This document shows, in pieces, positions 20,813 through 29,467 of a stretch of 39,336 nucleotides of DNA. Within the stretch, counting starts at the first letter, position 1; each line of letters starts with the position of its first letter. Source of the DNA: Deltaproteobacteria bacterium (GTDB taxonomy: Bacteria; Myxococcota_A; Polyangia; Haliangiales; J016); the NCBI GenBank assembly GCA_003696105.1, contig RFGE01000209.1, forward strand, positions 1 through 39,336, written 5' to 3'. The notes beneath the pieces were generated by a model, which was given only the letters and a program-made list of their open reading frames with translations, made no database searches and had not been told where the DNA came from. Both the position numbers and the translations under genes were made by a program.

Positions 20813-21754
20813 ATGGAGGTATTCGAGGGTCACCGCGCGCTGTTCCGACCGCTGGCGAGTCCGGCCGTGTGCCTGGGCAACTTCGACGGCGTGCACGTCG
20901 GCCACCGGCGCCTGATCGACGCGACGGTCGCGGCAGCGCGCGCCCACCGCGGCGATGCGGTGGCGTTCACGTTCGACCCCCACCCGGCGACGGTGCTCGC
21001 CGCCGATCTGGCGCCCCCGCTCATCACGTCGCGCGAGCGCAAGCTCGAGCTTCTGGCCGACGCGGGGGTCGACGTGTGCATCCTCGAACCGTTCACCCCG
21101 GACCTCGCGAGGATGCCGCCGTCGGCGTTCGTGGACCTGCTGGCCGACGTGATCGGCGCGCGCCACGTCGTCGTCGGCTACGATTTCACATTCGGCCGCG
21201 ACCGCGCCGGCACGCCCGACACCCTGCGCGCCGCCGGCGCCGCGCGCGGCTTCGACGTCACGGTCGTCCCGCAGGTGACCGTCGACGGACTCGTCGCGTC
21301 GAGCACCAAGATCCGCGACTTCGCCCTGCTCGGCAAGCTCGACGGCGTCCGCCGGCTGCTCGGCCGCGACCTCGACGTCGACGGCGTCGTCGTGCGCGGC
21401 GATCGCCGCGGCCGCACGCTCGGATTTCCGACCGCGAACGTGGCGGTCCCCGCCGGGCTGTTGCTGCCCCCGCCGGGCGTATACGCCGTGCGCGCCGTCG
21501 TCCTCGACGATCGACGGGCGTTCGGCGGCGTCGCAAACCTCGGCACGCGGCCGACGTTCCGCGAGGGAGACAACCTCGCGCTCGAGGTCCATCTGTTCGA
21601 TTTCGACGGCGACCTGTACGGGCGACGCATCCGGGTCGCATTCGTCGACCGCATCCGCGGCGAGCGCCGGTTCGACGGCGTCGACGCCCTCGTCGCGCAA
21701 ATCCGCGCGGACGCCGACCGCGCCCGCGCCATTCTCACAGGAGACAACACGTGA
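20813..21754 (+). CDS. ribF: Bifunctional riboflavin kinase / FAD synthetase
   Basis: A 313-residue cytosolic enzyme making FMN and FAD from riboflavin. The N-terminal adenylyltransferase domain shows LGNFDGVHVGH (21-31) with the nucleotide-binding HxGH-type motif, TFDPHPATVL, GYDFTFGRDRAG and ASSTKIRD. The C-terminal riboflavin kinase domain has GRTLGFPTANV (about 200), VANLGTRPTF and the catalytic Glu in ALEVHLFDFDGDLYG. I prefer ATG 20813 because the protein then begins as usual for the family; ATG 20798 would add five residues and overlaps a -10-like box. Its stop overlaps the dapA start. Confidence 0.95.
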   Translation: MEVFEGHRALFRPLASPAVCLGNFDGVHVGHRRLIDATVAAARAHRGDAVAFTFDPHPATVLAADLAPPLITSRERKLELLADAGVDVCILEPFTPDLARMPPSAFVDLLADVIGARHVVVGYDFTFGRDRAGTPDTLRAAGAARGFDVTVVPQVTVDGLVASSTKIRDFALLGKLDGVRRLLGRDLDVDGVVVRGDRRGRTLGFPTANVAVPAGLLLPPPGVYAVRAVVLDDRRAFGGVANLGTRPTFREGDNLALEVHLFDFDGDLYGRRIRVAFVDRIRGERRFDGVDALVAQIRADADRARAILTGDNT

Positions 21755-22626
21755 AGCTCGAAGGTGCGATGACCGCGCTCGTCACCCCGATGCGCGACGG
21801 CGCGGTCGACTTTCCCGCGCTCGATGCACTCGTCGAGCGCCAACTCGAGGCCGGCATCGACGGCTTGGTTGCCGTGGGAACTACTGGCGAGTCGGCGACG
21901 CTCGCTCCGCCGGAGCACGTCGCCGTCGTGCGGCGCGTCGTCGAGGTCGCGCGCGGGCGCGTGCCGGTCGTCGCGGGCGCGGGGGCCAACTCGACGGCGG
22001 AGGCGGTGGAGTTGTCGATCGCCTGCCGCGAGGCCGGCGCGGACGCCCTGTTGCACGTCACCCCCTACTACAACAAGCCGACGCAGCAGGGGCTGTACGT
22101 CCACTTCGAGGCGGTTGCACGCGCGGGCCGCCTGCCGGTCGTGCTGTACAACGTGCCGGGCCGCACGAGCTGCGATCTGCTGCCGGAGACGGTCGAGCGG
22201 CTCGCCGCGGTCGACTACATCGTCGCGATCAAGGAAGCGACCGGGTCGGTCGCACGCGCGACCGAGATCATCGAACGCTGCGGCGATCGGATTGCCGTGT
22301 TGTCCGGCGACGACTTCACCGCGTTTGCGCTGTACGCGGTCGGCGCGCGCGGCGTCATCTCCGTCGTGTCGAACGTCGCGCCGGCGTGGATGGCCGACAT
22401 GTGGGATGCAGCCCGCGATGGCGACTGGGACCGGGCGCGGCAACTGCACTACCGCATTCAACCGCTCACGCGCCTGCTGTTCGCCGAACCCAATCCGATC
22501 CCGGTCAAGGCGGCGCTCGCGCTGCTCGGCCACATCGGCCCCGAGATTCGCCCGCCGCTGGTCGAGTGCTCGCCGGCGCTGCGCGACCGTCTGCGCGACC
22601 GGCTCGCCGAGGACGGGCTGGCGTGA
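21751..22626 (+). CDS. dapA: 4-hydroxy-tetrahydrodipicolinate synthase
   Basis: A 291-residue aldolase joining pyruvate and aspartate semialdehyde in lysine and meso-diaminopimelate synthesis. The Schiff-base Lys161 is in VAIKEATG; Thr44-Thr45 in VGTTGES, Tyr133 and Arg138 in LYNVPGRTS complete the active site; TPYYNKPTQQG is also present. The GTG start at 21751 overlaps the ribF stop and has an AGGAG ribosome site seven bases upstream. It lies directly before dapB with a GTGA overlap, so consecutive pathway steps are co-translated. Confidence 0.96.
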   Translation: MKLEGAMTALVTPMRDGAVDFPALDALVERQLEAGIDGLVAVGTTGESATLAPPEHVAVVRRVVEVARGRVPVVAGAGANSTAEAVELSIACREAGADALLHVTPYYNKPTQQGLYVHFEAVARAGRLPVVLYNVPGRTSCDLLPETVERLAAVDYIVAIKEATGSVARATEIIERCGDRIAVLSGDDFTAFALYAVGARGVISVVSNVAPAWMADMWDAARDGDWDRARQLHYRIQPLTRLLFAEPNPIPVKAALALLGHIGPEIRPPLVECSPALRDRLRDRLAEDGLA

Positions 22627-23402
22627 TCCGGCTGGCCGTACCCGGCGCGGGCGGGCGCATGGGCCGCCACGTGGTGGCCGAAGCCCTCGCCCGGCCCGAC
22701 GCGTTCGCGATCGCGGCGGCGATCGAAGCCGAGGACAGCCCGGCCGTCGGCGCGGAGGTCGCGCCCGGCATCGTCGCCACCTCCGACCGGTCGGCGCTCG
22801 CCGGCGCCGACGTCTACGTCGACTTCACCACGCCCGAGGCGACGCGCGCGCTCGCCGAAGCGGCCGCCGAGTGCGGCACGGCCGCGGTCGTCGGCACGAC
22901 CGGCCTCGACGACGCGGCCCGCGCGGCGCTCGACGCCCTCGCCCGGCGCGCGCCGGTCGTCGTCGCCGCCAACTTCTCGATGGGCGTGACGCTGATGCTC
23001 GCGCTGGTCGAGCAGGCCGCGCGCGCGCTCGGTCCGGAGTTCGACCTCGAGGTCGTCGAGATCCACCACCGCCACAAGCGCGATGCGCCGTCGGGGACCG
23101 CCCTGGCGATCGCCGAGGCCCTCGCGCGCGGGCGCGGCGTCGACCTGCGCGCCGTCGGCCGCTTCGCGCGCGAGGGCGACATCGGCCCGCGGCCGGCCGG
23201 CGAGATCGGCGTGTCGACCGTGCGCGGCGGCGACGTGCCGGGCGACCACACCGCGTTGTTCCTGGGCCCCGAGGAGCGGCTCGAACTCGTGCATCGCGCC
23301 GGTTCGCGGGCGATCTTCGCCCGGGGCGCGCTGCGCGCCGCGGAGTGGGTCGTCGGCCGACCGGCCGGCCTGTATTCGATGCGCGACGTACTCGGGTTGT
23401 AA
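22623..23402 (+). CDS. dapB: 4-hydroxy-tetrahydrodipicolinate reductase
   Basis: A 259-residue NAD(P)H-dependent reductase for the step after DapA. The dinucleotide loop GAGGRMG is at 8-14, the GTTG loop at 91-94, and the catalytic/substrate region HHRHKRDAPSGTA starts at His148 with Lys152 in place. GTG 22623 overlaps the dapA stop. The gene ends at a hairpin shared with the converging methyltransferase gene. Confidence 0.96.
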   Translation: MIRLAVPGAGGRMGRHVVAEALARPDAFAIAAAIEAEDSPAVGAEVAPGIVATSDRSALAGADVYVDFTTPEATRALAEAAAECGTAAVVGTTGLDDAARAALDALARRAPVVVAANFSMGVTLMLALVEQAARALGPEFDLEVVEIHHRHKRDAPSGTALAIAEALARGRGVDLRAVGRFAREGDIGPRPAGEIGVSTVRGGDVPGDHTALFLGPEERLELVHRAGSRAIFARGALRAAEWVVGRPAGLYSMRDVLGL

Positions 23403-23440
23403 GTTCAACGGATCATCGTTCGCCGGACGATCCGCTGAAC
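23403..23440. terminator. Imperfect hairpin between converging genes
   Basis: GTTCAACGGATC at the left pairs with GATCCGCTGAAC at the right, giving a long stem with two small irregularities. It starts directly after the dapB stop and overlaps the last codons of the methyltransferase gene. There is no run of T after it, so it may slow transcription in both directions rather than act as a classical terminator. Confidence 0.45.
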
Positions 23441-24915
23441 TCGACGACCACCGGCGCCGCCTCGGGCGCCGCGGTCGGCAGTGCGCGGCGCAGCTTGACC
23501 AGCTCGCCCTCGGCCAGTGACGCGCGCGTGCGCCACCGGCGCAGCTCGGCGTCCTTTTCCGCGAGCGCGCGGCGCACGCGGGCGACCTCGGCCGCGAGCT
23601 CGTCGGCGCGCGCGGCGGCAGCGTCGCGCTCGGCGCGCAGTTCCTCGGCGAACTCGGTGCGCTCGGCCAGCTCGCGCTCGATCGCGCGCATCGCGGCGGC
23701 GTGCGCGGCCAGCGCCTCGGCGATCCGCTCCGTCTCCGCGCGCCCGTCGGGCGTCTCGCCGACCCCGGTGAGCGGGGCCATCCGCTGCGTCGCGCGCTCG
23801 CTGGTCGGCGCGCCGTCGCCGGCCGCGGCGACTGCGCGTAGCCGCGCCGTCGTCGGCTCGGCGCCGGCGGCGTCGCCCTCCGCCGCCCCGGCGGCGTGCC
23901 CGTCCTCTGCGACGGCACCGATTCGCTCGGGCGCCGGCGGCCCGGCCGGCGCACCCGCGGCCTCCTCGGCGGCGGCGACCTTCGCCTCGAGTTCGAGCAC
24001 TCGCTTGCGCATGGCGGACAGCTCGCGACGCGCGCGATTCAGCTCGATACCCGCCTCCGCGGCGACGCGACCGGTCTCCTGCTGGGCATCCTCCACCTGC
24101 GCCTTGAGCGCCTCGACCCGCTTGGCGTGCTCGGCGCGCTCCGCCAACAGTTCGTGCAGCCGCGCGCGCAGTTGCCGCACGTCCGCCGCGTCCGCCGGCC
24201 CGCGGCGGCCGGCGATGCCGAGGTCCGCAGCGGCAGCCGCCACGCCGGCCAACGTCGGCAACTGCACGATCGCGAACCGCCCCGCGACCGCGGCGCCGCC
24301 CGGGCCGCACACGGCGACGTAGCCGGCCACATCGTCGTCGTCGTCGCTCGCCAGCGCGCGCAGCGCCGTGTCGAGTTCGACCTCCGCCGGCGCGTCGTCG
24401 CCGGCAAACTCGACGATCGACGCGGCGACGAACGGCGCGTCGGCCAGCAGGCGTACCGGCGAAAACGCCGGCTCGAGCCGTTCGCCCAGTTCGAAGTAGG
24501 ACATGCCGCCGCTGGTGCCGGGGCGATCGGCGTTATCGACGATCGCGATCAGACACCCGTCGGCGGCCAGCACTCGGCGCAGCTCGTCGACGACGGGGCG
24601 CCGGCGCAACACCGGCGCGCCATCCGGCACGATCACCACGTCGAACGCTCCGTCGTCGAACTCGAGCGATCCGTAGCGGCCGGCCCGCAGGTCGACGCCG
24701 TCCCGCGCAGCCGCCGGCGTCGGCGCGGCCACCGCGGAGCGGTCTTCGTCGACGCCGACGACGCGGCTCGCGCCCAGGTCAGCCAGGAACGCGGCGCCGC
24801 GCCCGGCGCCGCAGCTCAGTTCGAGCACGCGCTTGCCGTCGATCGCCGCCGCCGCATAGCGGTAGACCGCGAGCCGGCGCAGCCACGGCGCGAGATCCTT
24901 GCCGTGCGCCGTCAT
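23413..24915 (-). CDS. SAM-dependent methyltransferase domain with long coiled coil
   Basis: A 500-residue cytosolic protein. Residues 25-130 form a class I methyltransferase core: RVLELSCGAGRGAAFLADLG (SAM loop), GVDEDRSAV, then FDVVIVPDG and LRRVLAADGCLIAIVDN. Residues of about 255-345 and 400-480 are alanine/glutamate/arginine-rich coiled coil (RARLHELLAERAEHAKRVEA). Similar methyltransferase-coiled-coil proteins occur near polysaccharide genes, but no substrate can be named. ATG 24915 overlaps the acylphosphatase stop as ATGA, so the two are coupled. Upstream frame continuation lies over the acylphosphatase gene and is not used. Confidence 0.8.
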   Translation of the reverse strand: MTAHGKDLAPWLRRLAVYRYAAAAIDGKRVLELSCGAGRGAAFLADLGASRVVGVDEDRSAVAAPTPAAARDGVDLRAGRYGSLEFDDGAFDVVIVPDGAPVLRRRPVVDELRRVLAADGCLIAIVDNADRPGTSGGMSYFELGERLEPAFSPVRLLADAPFVAASIVEFAGDDAPAEVELDTALRALASDDDDDVAGYVAVCGPGGAAVAGRFAIVQLPTLAGVAAAAADLGIAGRRGPADAADVRQLRARLHELLAERAEHAKRVEALKAQVEDAQQETGRVAAEAGIELNRARRELSAMRKRVLELEAKVAAAEEAAGAPAGPPAPERIGAVAEDGHAAGAAEGDAAGAEPTTARLRAVAAAGDGAPTSERATQRMAPLTGVGETPDGRAETERIAEALAAHAAAMRAIERELAERTEFAEELRAERDAAAARADELAAEVARVRRALAEKDAELRRWRTRASLAEGELVKLRRALPTAAPEAAPVVVEFSGSSGER

Positions 24916-25187
24916 CGCCGCACCTCGAAGCCGCGATCGCCAATCGGCGCGATGCGCTCGACCTCCACCGAGTCGACGCGCGCCGCGGGCGGTCCCTGCC
25001 GGCACCAGTCGACGAGCGCATCGACCGCCTCGGGCGGCCCCTCTGCTTCCAGCTCGACGCTGCCGTCGGGCAGGTTGCGCACCCACCCGGACACACCTAC
25101 TCGCATCGCGCGCTCCCGGGTCGAGCCGCGAAACCACACGCCCTGCACGCGACCGCGCACGCGAACTCGAACGCGAATGGTCTCCAT
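24912..25187 (-). CDS. acyP: Acylphosphatase
   Basis: A 91-residue enzyme that hydrolyses acyl phosphates. The family signature is complete: GRVQGVWFRGSTRERA with catalytic Arg20, and GVSGWVRNLPDGSVE with catalytic Asn38. Length is normal. ATG 25187 starts the protein at the expected strand; an open frame further upstream crosses the rho promoter region and is not used. It is the first gene of a pair with the methyltransferase/coiled-coil gene. Confidence 0.95.
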   Translation of the reverse strand: METIRVRVRVRGRVQGVWFRGSTRERAMRVGVSGWVRNLPDGSVELEAEGPPEAVDALVDWCRQGPPAARVDSVEVERIAPIGDRGFEVRR

Positions 25188-25197
25188 GGACGATGCC

Positions 25198-25231
25198 TTG
25201 ACAGTTTGGGCTGCACGATTTTTGCTAGACT
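25198..25231 (+). promoter_or_regulatory. Candidate promoter of the rho-like gene
   Basis: An extended -10 box TGCTAGACT at 25223-25231 is preceded by TTGACA at 25198-25203. The 22-base spacing is too long for a standard pair, so the extended -10 probably acts alone. It would give a leader of about 45 bases. Confidence 0.4.
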
Positions 25232-25284
25232 GACGTTCTGCTCTGCTGCCCGCCGTTCGCCCCACCCCGCCGCGCCGGAGCCCG

Positions 25285-26454
25285 ATGCGCCTCTCCGAGC
25301 TCAAGCAGAAGACTATCAAGGATCTAATCGATCTGGCGACCGAGCATGCCATTGATGGCGCCAGCTCGATGCGCCGCCAGGATCTGGTGTTCGCGATCTT
25401 GCGGGAGCAGTCGCGGCGCGGCGGCGACCTCCACGCCGAGGGCGTACTCGAGATCTTGCCGGACGGTTTCGGCTTCTTGCGCGCACCCGACCATAACTAT
25501 CTGCCGGGAGCGGACGACATCTACGTCTCGCCGTCGCAGATCCGCCGGTTCGACCTGCGCACGGGCGACCGCGTCGCCGGCCTGGTCCGCCCGCCCAAGG
25601 AGTCCGAGCGCTACTTCGCGCTGCTTCGAGTCGAGGCGGTAAATGGCGCCGATCCCGACGCGCGCCCCCCCAAGCTGCTGTTCGACAACCTCACACCGAC
25701 CTACCCCGTCGACCGCTGGCGGCTCGCGCCCGGCGGCACCGCGTGGACGCGCGTGGTCGACTGTCTCGTGCCGATCGGCAAAGGCCAGCGATGCCTGATC
25801 GAAGCGCCACCGCGGGCCGGGCGCACCCGGCTGATCACCGACCTGGCCGCCGCGATCGAGCGCAACCACCCGGACGCCGCGCTCACCGTGTTGCTCGTCG
25901 ACGAGCGGCCCGAAGACGTGACCGAGTTGAAGCGCGCGATCGCGGCAGAGGTCGTCGCGTCCACGTTCGACGAACCCGCCGCGCGACACGTCCAGGTCGC
26001 CGACGTCGTGCTGGAGAAAGCCAAGCGGCTGGCGGAGAGCGGCCGCGACGCCGTCATCGTCGTGGACTCCCTGTCCCGCTTGGTGCGAGCGTACGCCGCA
26101 ACCGATCCGTCGGCGCCCCACCGGCCGATGCGGTTCTTCGGCGCGGCGCGAAACCTCGAGGAGGCCGGGTCGCTCACCATCGTCGCCACCGCGCAGGTGG
26201 GGACGGGCGACCCGCGCGACGACGCGATCGCGCGCGAGCTGCGCGCCGCGGCGACGTGCGAGATCGTGTTGTCGAGCGAGCTGGCAGCGCGCGGCATCGA
26301 GCCGTCGATCGACCTGTCGCGGTCGGCCACCCGCAAGGCGGAGCGACTGCTGTCGGACGACGAGCAGCGCCGAGCCGCCGCCCTGCGCGACGAGCTGCAC
26401 GTACTGTCGCCGGACCGCGCCGTCGAGGTCGCGCTCGCCCGCCTCGGCGCGTAA
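25285..26454 (+). CDS. Rho homologue with degenerate P-loop and shortened Q-loop
   Basis: A 389-residue Rho-family protein (E. coli Rho is 419). The N-terminal helical and OB parts look normal, including DGFGFLR (60-66), DDIYVSPSQIRRF and RPPKESERYFALL. In the motor domain the P-loop is APPRAGRT (174-181), where both lysines of the usual APPKAGKT are arginine (codons CGG and CGC). DERPEDVTEL, STFDEPAARHVQVA and RFFGAARN are conserved, as is the arginine in SRSATRK. The segment between RAYA and HRPMRFF is about 12 residues shorter than in E. coli, removing most of the Q-loop GGVDANAL, and the R-loop GTGN is AAAT. It lies upstream of rpmE and prfA, the usual rho locus. Whether it still hydrolyses ATP is open; I leave the symbol blank for that reason. 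Confidence 0.9.
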   Translation: MRLSELKQKTIKDLIDLATEHAIDGASSMRRQDLVFAILREQSRRGGDLHAEGVLEILPDGFGFLRAPDHNYLPGADDIYVSPSQIRRFDLRTGDRVAGLVRPPKESERYFALLRVEAVNGADPDARPPKLLFDNLTPTYPVDRWRLAPGGTAWTRVVDCLVPIGKGQRCLIEAPPRAGRTRLITDLAAAIERNHPDAALTVLLVDERPEDVTELKRAIAAEVVASTFDEPAARHVQVADVVLEKAKRLAESGRDAVIVVDSLSRLVRAYAATDPSAPHRPMRFFGAARNLEEAGSLTIVATAQVGTGDPRDDAIARELRAAATCEIVLSSELAARGIEPSIDLSRSATRKAERLLSDDEQRRAAALRDELHVLSPDRAVEVALARLGA

Positions 26455-26479
26455 CCGCGTCGCGAGCCGGTGGTCGGAT

Positions 26480-26661
26480 CGGGGAGGCCGTTGCGCCTAG
26501 GCGCTGGCTGCGGTCGCGATCTGCGGGCGATCTTCGGCGTACGTCCTCGCGCCCTTCGGTACCGTATGGGGATACGTGCCCTCGTGCGCTGCGGGCGTGC
26601 GCCGAACCTCGCCGCGCATCGCCCAACCTCCCTGGCGCGCCCGGACGCAACAGCCTCCGGG
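26480..26661 (+). mobile_element. MITE-like element copy C with CGGG target duplication
   Basis: 174-bp core at 26484-26657 flanked by CGGG on both sides. Ends: GAGGCCGTTGCGC and, on the other strand, GAGGCTGTTGCGT. It has the same orientation and no gaps relative to copy A. It lies between the converging rho-like and lipoprotein genes and ends eight bases before the lipoprotein stop codon. Confidence 0.8.
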
Positions 26662-26668
26662 AGCGCCG

Positions 26669-27229
26669 TCACCGGCACGGCATGATGGCCTCGGCGCGCT
26701 CGGTTTCGTCGCACGAAAACAGCCCGGCCTCGCACCGGTGCCAGGTGCCGACCTGGCCGCACGAAGGCACGGCGTCGAGCCAGCCGGTTCCACCGCACGG
26801 ACCGAACACCGGCTGTTCGCACGGCCCCCCGAGCGTCGTGTCGACGACCGGCTCCTCGACGCCGTCGCAGTTGTAGTCGAAGTCGCCCGACCGCTTCGGC
26901 GACGTGAACGCGCCGGTCTGCCCCGGATGGACGCGGGCGTCCTCGTCGTCGCAATCGACCGGATCGCACACCTCGCCCGGCCGCGACGGGGCCAAGAATC
27001 CGTCGCCGTCGCCGTCGCGGCACGGCGGTTCGGCGTCGGCATCCGGGCCGGACGCATCCGGGTCCGCGCCCGACGCATCGGGCGGTGCGGCGTCGACCGC
27101 ATCCGAACGCGACGCGTCTGCGGGATCGGCGGCGCCCGACGGGTCGAACGCGCACGCGGCCGCGGCGACGGCGATCGCGCACACGGCCGCGGACCGTAGG
27201 GCGGCAGCCCATGCCGACGGAAACCGCAT
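26669..27229 (-). CDS. Lipoprotein with MopE-type metal-binding motif
   Basis: A 186-residue lipoprotein: ATG 27229, signal peptide ending at VAAAACAF, then a long Asp/Ala-rich spacer, and a MopE-like putative metal-binding unit with [23 protein letters not shown] and DYNCDG. Several cysteines downstream ([20 protein letters not shown]) suggest disulfides in the exported protein. Such motifs are common in myxobacterial surface lipoproteins and are thought to bind copper or calcium; no enzyme motif is present. A TATGAT box lies seven bases before the ATG. It separates the rho-like gene from rpmE. Confidence 0.83.
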   Translation of the reverse strand: MRFPSAWAAALRSAAVCAIAVAAAACAFDPSGAADPADASRSDAVDAAPPDASGADPDASGPDADAEPPCRDGDGDGFLAPSRPGEVCDPVDCDDEDARVHPGQTGAFTSPKRSGDFDYNCDGVEEPVVDTTLGGPCEQPVFGPCGGTGWLDAVPSCGQVGTWHRCEAGLFSCDETERAEAIMPCR

Positions 27230-27236
27230 CGCGGCG

Positions 27237-27242
27237 ATCATA
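27237..27242 (-). promoter_or_regulatory. Candidate -10 box, leaderless spacing
   Basis: TATGAT on the minus strand, seven bases before ATG 27229. It lies back to back with the box for the divergent phosphoesterase gene. Confidence 0.45.
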
Positions 27243-27256
27243 CCCGCGTCAGGTTT

Positions 27257-27265
27257 TGTTACGCT
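27257..27265 (+). promoter_or_regulatory. Candidate extended -10 box
   Basis: TGTTACGCT, nine bases before ATG 27275. The same TACGCT hexamer precedes the DUF58 gene. Confidence 0.4.
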
Positions 27266-27274
27266 GCCGATTCC

Positions 27275-28138
27275 ATGGCCCGCGTGCTTCGCCTGCCCGA
27301 CCACGGACGGCTGCTCGTGTGTACGGACCTGCAGGGCTGTTTGCGGGACTACTATAAAATCGTCGATTGGTTCATGAAGACCCGCGCGGAGACGGGGGGC
27401 GACGCGCACCTGCTGTTTACGGGCGACCTGGTGCACGGCCCCCGCATCCCGCGCGACGACTGGCCCGATTTCCTCGGGGAATACTACTGGGACCAGTCCG
27501 GCGAGCTCGTCGAGGAGTTCGTCCGGCTCAAACGGCGCTACCCCGACCACGTCCACGCGCTGCTCGGCAACCACGAGCACGGCCACATCGGGGGACCGCA
27601 CACCGCCAAGTTCGCGGCGGACGAGGTCGCCCTGCTCGAGTACCACCTCGGCCCGGAGCGATCCGAGCGCCTGCGCGAGGTGTTCAACACCTTCGCCCTG
27701 GTCGCGGTGGCGCCGTGCGGCGCCGTGTTCACCCACGGCGCGCCCGCGGCGGAGGTCGCGGACGTGCGCGACATCGAGGCCATCGATGTCAACCACTTCG
27801 ACTGCGACAGCCCGCTGGACATCCTCGGCGTGCCGGTGCTCGGCCCGATCCTGTGGGCGCGGTCGGCGCCGGCCGACCGCGCACGGGCGTTCGTGCGCGC
27901 CCTCGGGGGCACGATTGCCATCTACGGCCACGACGTGATCCCCGACGGATTCGAGCGCGTCGGCGACGAGCAGATCGTGGTCTCGACCAGTTTCGGGGTG
28001 TACGACTCGCACAAGGTCTACCTCGAGCTCGACCTCGGCGCGCGCTACGAGACCGTCCACGACCTGCGCGTCGGGCGCGAGATACGGCCGCTGTATCCGG
28101 AAAAATCGATATATTTCAAGGACAAAGGAGGCAAGTGA
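27275..28138 (+). CDS. Metallophosphoesterase (PPP-type fold)
   Basis: A 287-residue cytosolic phosphatase-like protein. The metal-binding series is visible: [11 protein letters not shown] (17-27), [18 protein letters not shown], the later FTHGAP and [10 protein letters not shown]. In the first motif the usual DxHG is D18-L-Q-G, so the histidine metal ligand is replaced by Gln20; the other motifs look intact. It could dephosphorylate proteins or nucleotides. ATG 27275 is supported by the family-like start. It lies between the lipoprotein and rpmE and has its own probable promoter. Confidence 0.85.
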   Translation: MARVLRLPDHGRLLVCTDLQGCLRDYYKIVDWFMKTRAETGGDAHLLFTGDLVHGPRIPRDDWPDFLGEYYWDQSGELVEEFVRLKRRYPDHVHALLGNHEHGHIGGPHTAKFAADEVALLEYHLGPERSERLREVFNTFALVAVAPCGAVFTHGAPAAEVADVRDIEAIDVNHFDCDSPLDILGVPVLGPILWARSAPADRARAFVRALGGTIAIYGHDVIPDGFERVGDEQIVVSTSFGVYDSHKVYLELDLGARYETVHDLRVGREIRPLYPEKSIYFKDKGGK

Positions 28139-28166
28139 CGCCTCCGTAGACGCGCCGGGGGCGATT

Positions 28167-28175
28167 TGCTATACA
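28167..28175 (+). promoter_or_regulatory. Candidate extended -10 box of rpmE
   Basis: TGCTATACA ends 11 bases before ATG 28187, leaving almost no leader. Confidence 0.45.
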
Positions 28176-28186
28176 CCCGCGTTCCC

Positions 28187-28399
28187 ATGAAAGCGTCGCC
28201 GATTCATCCCGATTACAAACCATCGACCATCACCTGCGCCTGCGGGGCCGTGTACGAGACGTTCTCCACCCGCGGGGACTTCGCGATCGACATCTGCTCG
28301 AAGTGCCACCCGTTTTACACGGGCAAGCAGAAGCTGGTGGACTCCGCCGGCCGCGTCGAGCGGTTCCAGAGGAAGTACGGCCGCACCAAGAAGAAGTAA
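28187..28399 (+). CDS. rpmE: 50S ribosomal protein L31, zinc form
   Basis: A 70-residue ribosomal protein. The four zinc cysteines Cys17, Cys19, Cys37 and Cys40 are present in TCACG and [15 protein letters not shown], so this is the C+ form. I start at ATG 28187 ([10 protein letters not shown]); a frame opening at 28166 would run through the -10 box. It is followed by the DUF1385 gene after six bases, and then prfA, the conserved order. Confidence 0.96.
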   Translation: MKASPIHPDYKPSTITCACGAVYETFSTRGDFAIDICSKCHPFYTGKQKLVDSAGRVERFQRKYGRTKKK

Positions 28400-28405
28400 A
28401 CTCGG

Positions 28406-29461
28406 GTGTCGATGGACACCGAATCGGTCGGTACGCCGAAGTTCGACGTAGGCGGGCAGGCCGTCATCGAAGGCGTCATGATGCGCTCGCCGCGGTCCTT
28501 CACCGTGGTGTGCCGCCGCCCGGACGGCACCATCGTGATCAAGGAACAGGAGTGGCAGCCGCTGTGGGCGGGCGCCAAGGTGTTGCGCTGGCCGTTCCTA
28601 CGGGGCGCGGTCGTGCTGCTCGAGTCCCTGTGGAACGGATTGTCGGCGCTCGCGTTCTCTGCCGACCAGCAACTGGCCGAGCAGGACGCGCACCGCAAGC
28701 CGCGGTCGCTCGGCGCGGCGTCGGCCGGCGGCCGCGAGCGCACCTCCTGGTCGACCTACGGGATGGTCGCGGTGTCGCTGGTGTTCGGCCTCGCGCTGTT
28801 CGTCGGGGTGCCTCACCTGGCCGCGTGGGGACTCGGCGAGCTGTTCGGGTTCGGTGCGTCGTCCGTGGTGTTCCACCTCGTCGACGGCGCCGTCAAGCTC
28901 TCGCTCCTCATCGGCTACATGGCCGCCATCTCGCTCATGGACGATGTCCGGCGCGTGTTCATGTACCACGGCGCCGAACACAAGGCGATCTTCACGTACG
29001 AAAAGGGACTGCCGCTCACCGTGGACAACGCGCGCGCGCAGAGCCGCTTCCACCCGCGCTGCGGGACGTCCTTCTTGCTCATCGTCATCGGCGTGTCGAT
29101 CGTGCTGTTCAGCGCGGTGCTCCAGTTCCCGCTGTCGTCTCACGTCGCAGCGGACCACGCGCTCAAGATCCTGATCAAGCTCCCGCTGATGTTCCCGGTC
29201 GCCGGCCTGTCGTACGAACTCATCAAGCTGTCCGGCCGAAAGTGCGACACCAGTCGCGTCGCGCGCGCGCTGGCCGCCCCCGGCATGTGGCTGCAAAAGA
29301 TCACCACGCGCGAGCCCACCGACGATCAGCTCGAGATCGCGCTGCTGTCCATCCGCAAGACGCTGTGGCGCGAAGCCCAGCGCGGCGGCGACGCGCCTCC
29401 GATCGGCCGCGTCGAAGTCTATCCGAGCGCCGACGCCATCGACCTGCCGCTCGCGGCCTGA
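28406..29461 (+). CDS. DUF1385 membrane protein
   Basis: A 351-residue protein of the DUF1385 family, of unknown function, almost always beside rpmE and prfA. The signature [14 protein letters not shown] is at residues 16-29, [14 protein letters not shown] lies in the middle, and [11 protein letters not shown] follows. About four membrane helices are seen near 117-137, 148-172, 220-242 and 255-275. GTG 28406 is used; ATG 28412 is equally possible. Confidence 0.92.
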   Translation: MSMDTESVGTPKFDVGGQAVIEGVMMRSPRSFTVVCRRPDGTIVIKEQEWQPLWAGAKVLRWPFLRGAVVLLESLWNGLSALAFSADQQLAEQDAHRKPRSLGAASAGGRERTSWSTYGMVAVSLVFGLALFVGVPHLAAWGLGELFGFGASSVVFHLVDGAVKLSLLIGYMAAISLMDDVRRVFMYHGAEHKAIFTYEKGLPLTVDNARAQSRFHPRCGTSFLLIVIGVSIVLFSAVLQFPLSSHVAADHALKILIKLPLMFPVAGLSYELIKLSGRKCDTSRVARALAAPGMWLQKITTREPTDDQLEIALLSIRKTLWREAQRGGDAPPIGRVEVYPSADAIDLPLAA

Positions 29462-29467
29462 GTCACC

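Noticed and set aside
25672-26454. Rho-like gene as a broken gene
   Set aside because: The frame is intact with strong conservation outside the altered loops; loss is specific to functional motifs, which suggests divergence rather than decay.
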